From JAGXFP01 sp039714535 (lineage in GTDB: Bacteria; Desulfobacterota; Desulfobulbia; Desulfobulbales; JAGXFP01), in the NCBI GenBank assembly GCA_039714535.1, contig JBDLJC010000037.1:1-37637 (forward strand): DNA of 37,637 nucleotides, in the 5' to 3' direction. Shown here in pieces: positions 32,879 to 37,637 of the stretch; position 1 is the first letter of the stretch, and each line of letters begins with the position of its first letter. Made by a program: the position numbers and the translations under genes. A model generated the notes under the pieces. The model did not search any database, had not been told where the DNA came from, and saw only the letters and a program-made list of their open reading frames with translations.

Positions 32879-34264
32879 ATGAAAGGCAATGTCAAAAGAG
32901 AATTGATCGGCAATGAGGGGATGGTAATCCTCGATACTGCCCGGCGCTTGATCCGCCGTAACGCGGTCGACAATCTGCTGAAATTGGTTGTTAAGACCCA
33001 TCCAGCCGATATTGCCTGGGTCTTTCGTCATTTCAATCCCGATGAACGTAAATTCGTCTTCAATATTATTGCCCAGACCGAGTTTTTTGGTGAGTTCCTG
33101 AGTGAGCTCGATCAGGCTATTATGCTGGAATTGGTCAGTGACCTGACCCCCAGGTTCATGGCCAATATCATCGAGGAGATGCCCTCCGACGATGCGGCTG
33201 ACATCCTTGAGGACCTGCCGGAAGATTTTGCCAACGAGATCCGCCAGTTGATGGGCCAGGAAGATCGTGAAGAAGTTGATGAACTTCTTCAGTACCTGCC
33301 GGACACCGCCGGTGGTCTCATGTCGCCGGACTTTATGGCCCTTGACGAAGCGCTTAGTGGTGGGGACGCCATTAAGAAGGTGCAGGAACGCAGTGAAGAG
33401 ATGGAGATGTCCTTTTATCTCTATATCACCCATGGAGATGAAGGGCAGTTGTGCGGGGTGGTCTCATTGCGGGAATTACTGATGCATCCGCCATATCGTT
33501 TGCTCAAGAGTATCATGAACCCGAATGTGCTGGCGGTTACCGCTGATACAGATCAGGGCGAGGTTGCCCATATCGTCGCCCAGTATAATCTCTTGGCTAT
33601 TCCCGTTGTCGATTCGGCCCATAATCTGGTCGGTATTGTCACCGTCGATGACGTAATCGATGTAATCCGCGAGGAGGCCACTGAAGATTTCTTGCAGATG
33701 GCCGGCGCCGGTAAGGACCGGGAGATCCTCCTGAAGTCCACCGTTGATAACGCCCTGACTAGGGCGCCCTGGCTGTTCGCAAGTTGGCTGGGCGGTATTA
33801 TGGCCGTTATGGTTATCAGCTTCTTTGAGGAAGAGCTGGGCAAGGTTTTGGCCCTGGCGGCCTTTATCCCCATTGTCATGGGGATGGGCGGGAATATTGC
33901 CACCCAGTCCAGTACCATTGTGGTTCGAGGTATCGCCACCGGCCGGATCAACATGAAGGAGATATCCAAGGTTATCTTCAAGGAGATGCGGGTTGGTCTG
34001 CTGCTCGGCTGTTTTTACGGACTGTGTTTGGGTGTTTTGGCCCATTTTGGTTACCTCGAACACGCCAACTTTGGTCTGGTGATCGGTCTCGCTGTCTTTT
34101 TTGCCATGACCCTTGCCTCCACAGTCGGTACTTTTGTGCCGCTATTACTCAGAAAACTCGATGTGGACGCCGCCATTGCCACCGGCCCTTTTGTGACCAC
34201 CGCCATCGATATCCTCGGGGTCTCGGGTTATTTCATGATCGCCAAGTTACTTCTGAATCTATAA
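32879..34264 (+). CDS. mgtE: magnesium transporter MgtE
   Basis: A 461-residue Mg2+ channel of normal length. The N-terminal superhelical domain has HPADIAWVFRHFNPDERKFVF and EEMPSDDAADILEDLPEDFANEIRQLM. LQYLPDTAGGLMSPDFMALDE leads into two CBS domains (about 135-255). The membrane part has five hydrophobic segments, including FIPIVMGMGGNIATQSSTIVVRGIATGRI, the MgtE pore signature, and LDVDAAIATGPFVTTAIDILGVSGYF. The start at 32879 was chosen because the conserved sequence begins there, with GCGGA 8 to 12 nt upstream; a TTG at 32762 would add 39 residues without family character. The htrA-type gene follows 6 nt after its stop. Confidence 0.94.
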   Translation: MKGNVKRELIGNEGMVILDTARRLIRRNAVDNLLKLVVKTHPADIAWVFRHFNPDERKFVFNIIAQTEFFGEFLSELDQAIMLELVSDLTPRFMANIIEEMPSDDAADILEDLPEDFANEIRQLMGQEDREEVDELLQYLPDTAGGLMSPDFMALDEALSGGDAIKKVQERSEEMEMSFYLYITHGDEGQLCGVVSLRELLMHPPYRLLKSIMNPNVLAVTADTDQGEVAHIVAQYNLLAIPVVDSAHNLVGIVTVDDVIDVIREEATEDFLQMAGAGKDREILLKSTVDNALTRAPWLFASWLGGIMAVMVISFFEEELGKVLALAAFIPIVMGMGGNIATQSSTIVVRGIATGRINMKEISKVIFKEMRVGLLLGCFYGLCLGVLAHFGYLEHANFGLVIGLAVFFAMTLASTVGTFVPLLLRKLDVDAAIATGPFVTTAIDILGVSGYFMIAKLLLNL

Positions 34265-34270
34265 GGCGTT

Positions 34271-35392
34271 ATGCATAATCAAGATTTGCCGCCTGGGCGG
34301 CGTTTTTCCCCATTCATAGTTATCACCCTGCTCGCGGTGGTTTTCCTCTTCGTTTATTACGATCAGGTGAAGCGGCCTGTCCACGATCCTGATGCCCAGC
34401 CCCGGGTGGTGGTTCCCCGTGGGGACCTGGCCACCGATGAACGGAAAACCATTGATCTGTTTAAAGCTACATCGCCATCGGTTGTTTTTATTAACAGTAT
34501 TGAAGTTCGACGGGGCTTATTCAGTCTGAATGTCTATGAGATGCCCAGGGGCACCGGTTCCGGATTTATCTGGGATGGTGAGGGCCGAATTGTTACCAAT
34601 TTTCATGTTATCGAGGATGCCAGCAGGGTAGAGGTTACTCTTAGTGATAACACCACCTGGAAAGCTATTCTGGTCGGAGTGGCGCCGGATAAGGATCTTG
34701 CCGTTCTGCAAATTTCAGCGCCGTCCAGTCGGATGCAGCCTATCCCCGTAGGTGAATCAGGGTCCCTGTTGGTTGGCCAAAAGGTCTTTGCCATCGGTAA
34801 TCCATTCGGGCTGGATCATACCCTGACCGCCGGAATTGTCAGCGCTTTGGGCCGCGAGATCAAGGCGGTGACCGGTCGGACTATTCAGGATGTAATTCAA
34901 ACAGATGCGGCGATTAATCCCGGTAATTCAGGGGGGCCGCTCCTGGATAGTTCCGGACGATTGATCGGGGTTAATACCGCAATATACAGCCCCACCGGCA
35001 GTAGCGCCGGGATTGGTTTTGCCGTACCGGTGGCAACGGTTAACCGGGTGGTGCCGCAGATCATCAAATATGGCAAGGTAATTAAACCGGGGATTGGGGT
35101 TACCTTGGCCAGTCGCACTATTGCCGAGAAACTTGGCATCAAGGGGGCATTGATTATTAATGTCCAGCCCGGCAGTAATGCAGAAAAGGCCGGGATTCTC
35201 GGTACAACCCAACTTCTGGGCGGCATCGTTCTCGGCGATATCATCATCGCAGTTGCCGGCAACAAGGTTGAAGATTATGATGATCTGCGTAACGAACTTG
35301 ATCGGTACAAGGTTGGCGATACGGTGAATTTGATTATTATCAGAGATGAACAGCCATTGGAAATCAAAATTGACCTTGAGGAGGTTTCCTAA
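34271..35392 (+). CDS. membrane-anchored HtrA/DegS-like serine protease
   Basis: A 373-residue protease. A single N-terminal membrane segment (about 13-29) anchors it facing the periplasm, as in DegS. The trypsin-like domain has all three catalytic residues: H112 (TNFHVI), D142 (DKDLAVL) and S220 (NPGNSGGPLLD), with GTGSGFIW upstream. One PDZ domain (about 275-370) follows. One PDZ and a membrane anchor point to the DegS/HtrA group rather than DegP. It may degrade misfolded envelope proteins or trigger a stress response. It begins 6 nt after mgtE and ends directly against the next gene. Confidence 0.92.
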   Translation: MHNQDLPPGRRFSPFIVITLLAVVFLFVYYDQVKRPVHDPDAQPRVVVPRGDLATDERKTIDLFKATSPSVVFINSIEVRRGLFSLNVYEMPRGTGSGFIWDGEGRIVTNFHVIEDASRVEVTLSDNTTWKAILVGVAPDKDLAVLQISAPSSRMQPIPVGESGSLLVGQKVFAIGNPFGLDHTLTAGIVSALGREIKAVTGRTIQDVIQTDAAINPGNSGGPLLDSSGRLIGVNTAIYSPTGSSAGIGFAVPVATVNRVVPQIIKYGKVIKPGIGVTLASRTIAEKLGIKGALIINVQPGSNAEKAGILGTTQLLGGIVLGDIIIAVAGNKVEDYDDLRNELDRYKVGDTVNLIIIRDEQPLEIKIDLEEVS

Positions 35393-36751
35393 GTGCTCTG
35401 GTGGACCAAAGCCATAAGAAGCCTGATTTCATCGGATGAGGGTGAGCGGCTTGATCTCTTCAGAATTTTTCCCGGAACCAGAAGATTTCTGGCAGCGCGT
35501 CATCACTATGCCTATTTACGGACCGGCGGCGATGTTCTCTTTGTCCTGGTGGTGATTTCCGGTCTTTTCGGTCCCCGGGATCCCGATAGTAACATTGCGG
35601 TTTTTCTGTCCTGGGGCCTGCTTTGGCCTGCCATTGTCTTAAGCTGGTTTTTCGTCGGCCGGATGTGGTGCGGTATCTGCCCCTTTCCGGGTCTGGGCGT
35701 TTTTTTACAGCGGCGGGGACTTAGCCTTAACCTGCCGGTCCCGAAATTTCTCCAGAAGTACGGGGTTTACACCTCGGTCTTTCTTCTGGCCCTGATTATC
35801 TGGATCGAGGTAGTGGCGGGGCTTGACCGCTCCCCGGTCGGCACCTCTTATTTTGTTCTGTCTATTACCGCCGGCGCCGCTTTCTTCGCGGTTCTTTTCC
35901 CCGGTCAGTCCTGGTGCCGTCACCTCTGCCCGTTGGGTCGGATCAGTGGTGCAGCAGCGACCTTGTCCGTCACCGAATTCAGGCCAGATCATGAGAAATG
36001 CCGGGTCTGCAAGACTTTTGCCTGTAAGAAAGGGCTAGAAGGGAAAAGAGGTTGCCCGGTTTATTTGGGCGCCTACAGCGTCCAGAACAATCTCCACTGT
36101 TTGATCTGCGGCCACTGTCTGCCCCTTTGCGACTTGGATTCTCCCCAGTTGTTGCTGCGGAATCCCTACTCCGAATTGATCCGTAACAAGGGCCGTTATA
36201 TCACCTGCTCTTATATAGTTCCGTTCCTGATCGGCTCGCAGTTGGCCAGATTTTTCCGCCACTCCGAGTATTATGGCTTATTCGAGTCATGGCTGAACCT
36301 GCCCGACACCATGGCTTTCAGTCTGTTGCTGGTGGCGGCTTTCGCAACTGTTCTTGCCCTGATCAAGTTCGGTTCACATCTTTTCGGGATCAATGAAGAT
36401 CCCATGTTTGGCAAGTTTTCACCGCTGGTGCCGATCTTGATTCCAATGGCTTTTACCGGTGAGTTGGTTTACAGAATGTCATATTTTGCGGCCGGGATAG
36501 GTGATTTTATCCCGACAATAGGTCGCCAATTTGGGGTCCAGGGGTTGAAGGAGATGTTTTTCCGGATCCCGGATTTTCCGGTTCAGATCCTTTCTGCTTT
36601 TTTCTTGCTGAACGGGGCCATTGCTGGCGTTTATATCCTCTGGCGCATGTGCCTGGAAGACTTTGAGGGTGTGGTCCGGCTAAAGAACTTCATTGTGATT
36701 AATTTGCTGATTGTTTTAATCCTTACCGCATATCTGGCCGTTATCTTTTAA
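35393..36751 (+). CDS. polytopic membrane 4Fe-4S protein (NapH/NosR/CcoG-like)
   Basis: A 452-residue protein. Membrane segments surround RMWCGICPFPGLG (about 89-101) and WCRHLCPLGRISG, the paired C-x2-CP motifs of NapH/NosR-type polyferredoxins. Then come two cysteine groups, CRVCKTFACKKG with RGCP, and HCLICGHCLPLCD, likely two 4Fe-4S clusters on one face. Four or more further membrane segments follow, with the last near the C terminus. It probably moves electrons between the quinone pool and a periplasmic or cytoplasmic partner; the partner is not visible. GTG start immediately after the TAA of the protease gene (no gap), with GAGGAGG 9 nt upstream inside that gene. Confidence 0.85.
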   Translation: MLWWTKAIRSLISSDEGERLDLFRIFPGTRRFLAARHHYAYLRTGGDVLFVLVVISGLFGPRDPDSNIAVFLSWGLLWPAIVLSWFFVGRMWCGICPFPGLGVFLQRRGLSLNLPVPKFLQKYGVYTSVFLLALIIWIEVVAGLDRSPVGTSYFVLSITAGAAFFAVLFPGQSWCRHLCPLGRISGAAATLSVTEFRPDHEKCRVCKTFACKKGLEGKRGCPVYLGAYSVQNNLHCLICGHCLPLCDLDSPQLLLRNPYSELIRNKGRYITCSYIVPFLIGSQLARFFRHSEYYGLFESWLNLPDTMAFSLLLVAAFATVLALIKFGSHLFGINEDPMFGKFSPLVPILIPMAFTGELVYRMSYFAAGIGDFIPTIGRQFGVQGLKEMFFRIPDFPVQILSAFFLLNGAIAGVYILWRMCLEDFEGVVRLKNFIVINLLIVLILTAYLAVIF

Positions 36752-37135
36752 TCGGGATGATTTAGTGGAAGCTTTCGGCTTTGCGACTTTTTCCTTTCCT
36801 CTCCTCCTTTTTTTTGCAAGTAGTTACATGGTTTGAACCATAAGCAATCAAGGGATTGTTTTTCAAAACATCTCACCCTGCTGGTGAGACGATTTAGACG
36901 ATTCTGTCGCAGATACAGGTGGTTGGCATAGCAAAGTATCGCCACCACCTCCAGCTATATCTCACTCCGGTAATTCAAATCTTGTCTCTATTATGATGTA
37001 CTGTAGAAATTTTAAGTTTTGAGGATAGTTGTTTTCTTATGATGTTGCCATGAAAGCTTAAAAATGGCCTATCGAAAAGATGGCAACCGCTTCGTTTTTT
37101 CTACGCCTATTATAGTACAACAAATTTAGCTGTTA
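36752..37135. other. convergent intergenic region with three inverted repeats
   Basis: About 384 bp without a supportable gene. TCTCACC (36871-36877) / GGTGAGA (36883-36889) is a perfect hairpin. GATAC-AGGTGGTTGGC (36912-36927) mirrors GTATC-GCCACCACCT (36936-36950) in part. GTTGCCAT (37044-37051) / ATGGCAAC (37080-37087) is followed by T6. These are suited to ending transcripts arriving from both sides. Confidence 0.45.
37044..37101 (+). terminator. possible terminator in the convergent gap
   Basis: An 8-bp perfect stem (GTTGCCAT / ATGGCAAC) with a 28-nt loop, followed 7 nt later by TTTTTT. The large loop and the gap before the U-tract make it weaker than a typical rho-independent terminator. 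Confidence 0.35.
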
Positions 37136-37637
37136 TTACATCAATTCCAAGTCTTCGAGCCAACCGGCTTTTTCAGTCAGATGGCCCATGAGAATACGCG
37201 AAGCTTCTTCGGGATGTTCCGGCCGGGAATGAATTTGGCTCATCACCAAAATATCGTCTTTGCGTCCGCAAATTTCGATTTTTCCGATGTCATGCCCCAT
37301 GATGAACTTGAAACGCTTGGCATAGCCATCCAGGCCGCGCTTGGCTTCTGACACAATATCCACACCGCGCTTCAGGGGTACCTGGAAATGATGGCGCACC
37401 CGCGAAACGGGCATGCACTGATACAGGTAGTAAGGGTTCACGCCGATGCGGACCAATCCGTTCATTAAATCTTCAAGATTTTTTACGGTATCGTTTATGC
37501 CCTTAAGAAATACGGTTTGATTGTTGACGGTAATGCCGGCGCTACGGATACGTCTCACAGCTTCCTCTGACAGGTCGGTAATTTCGTTGGCATGGTTGAA
37601 GTGGGTCGGGATATAGAGAGTTTTGTGCTGGTTGAAA
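37136..37637 (-). CDS. KamA-family radical SAM aminomutase, C-terminal part
   Basis: The gene runs off the right edge, so the start and the Cys motif of the radical SAM domain are missing. The visible 166 or so residues read FNQHKTLYIPTHFNHANEITDLSEEAVRRI, then AGITVNNQTVFLKGINDTV, NPYYLYQCMPVSRVRHHFQVPL and KRGVDIVSEAKRGLDGYA. These match lysine 2,3-aminomutase and its relatives, including THFNHxxE, NQTVLLxGIND and PYYLYQCD. Some relatives are EpmB (EF-P lysine modification) or glutamate 2,3-aminomutase. The C-terminal end, with GKIEICGRKDDILVMSQIHSRPEHPEEA, is unlike the short classical KamA tail; the substrate cannot be decided from this part. Confidence 0.85.
   Translation of the reverse strand, partial: FNQHKTLYIPTHFNHANEITDLSEEAVRRIRSAGITVNNQTVFLKGINDTVKNLEDLMNGLVRIGVNPYYLYQCMPVSRVRHHFQVPLKRGVDIVSEAKRGLDGYAKRFKFIMGHDIGKIEICGRKDDILVMSQIHSRPEHPEEASRILMGHLTEKAGWLEDLELM

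Noticed and set aside
33476..34063. A 195-codon minus-strand frame opposite mgtE
   Set aside because: It is the antisense of conserved MgtE membrane segments, with no signal of its own.

Overview
The window looks like a chromosomal segment of a Gram-negative anaerobe, most plausibly a Desulfobacterota (Deltaproteobacteria-type) bacterium. This is inferred from the futalosine-type menaquinone genes, a membrane polyferredoxin beside an HtrA protease, several radical SAM enzymes including a KamA-type aminomutase, and an AsmA-like envelope protein. No rRNA, tRNA, CRISPR array or complete transposon was seen.

Layout. (1) 78-6447, minus strand: a two-gene secreted module. A 1704-residue exported protein built of Ig-like, cadherin-like, PKD and PASTA-like domains ends in two duplicated pentapeptide-repeat blocks. 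It is followed 49 bp later by an exported caspase/clan-CD-like protein with visible His-Gly and Cys-x-Ser motifs. (2) 6448-7158: a gene-poor stretch with REP-like inverted repeats. (3) 7159-10940, minus: a tight three-gene operon of a radical SAM protein, an FGGY-type kinase and an amidohydrolase-fold protein that has lost its metal ligands. (4) 11158-16816: an AsmA-like protein, a small cysteine-rich membrane protein, a stand-alone RluA-type N-terminal domain protein, a secreted CAP/PR-1 protein, and two methyltransferases joined by an ATGA overlap. (5) 17053-19368: a two-lobed U32 family protein. (6) 19540-26813, plus: a TetR regulator followed by menaquinone genes in two runs, mqnE-mqnC-mqnX-mqnA and then menG-ubiX-mqnP. 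(7) 26895-28689: glucokinase, divergent from a membrane-anchored TPR protein that ends at a strong terminator. (8) 28895-29881, minus: a class I terpene synthase interrupted near its 3' end by an in-frame TAG, beyond which the conserved C-terminal W-x5-R-Y motif is still encoded. (9) 30127-31713: release factor RF3. (10) 32051-36751, plus: YkgJ-type cysteine-cluster protein, MgtE, a membrane-anchored HtrA protease and a polytopic 4Fe-4S protein. (11) The right edge holds the 3' part of a KamA-family gene.

How the genes work together. The mqn run makes the naphthoquinone ring from chorismate: MqnA, MqnE and MqnX act early and MqnC closes the ring. MqnP then prenylates, UbiX supplies the prenyl-FMN that a UbiD-type decarboxylase (not here) would need, and MenG methylates. 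MqnB, MqnD and the UbiD-type enzyme must lie elsewhere. The most unusual items are the amber-interrupted terpene synthase, the caspase-like/pentapeptide module, and the three-gene cluster with a metal-site-less amidohydrolase.
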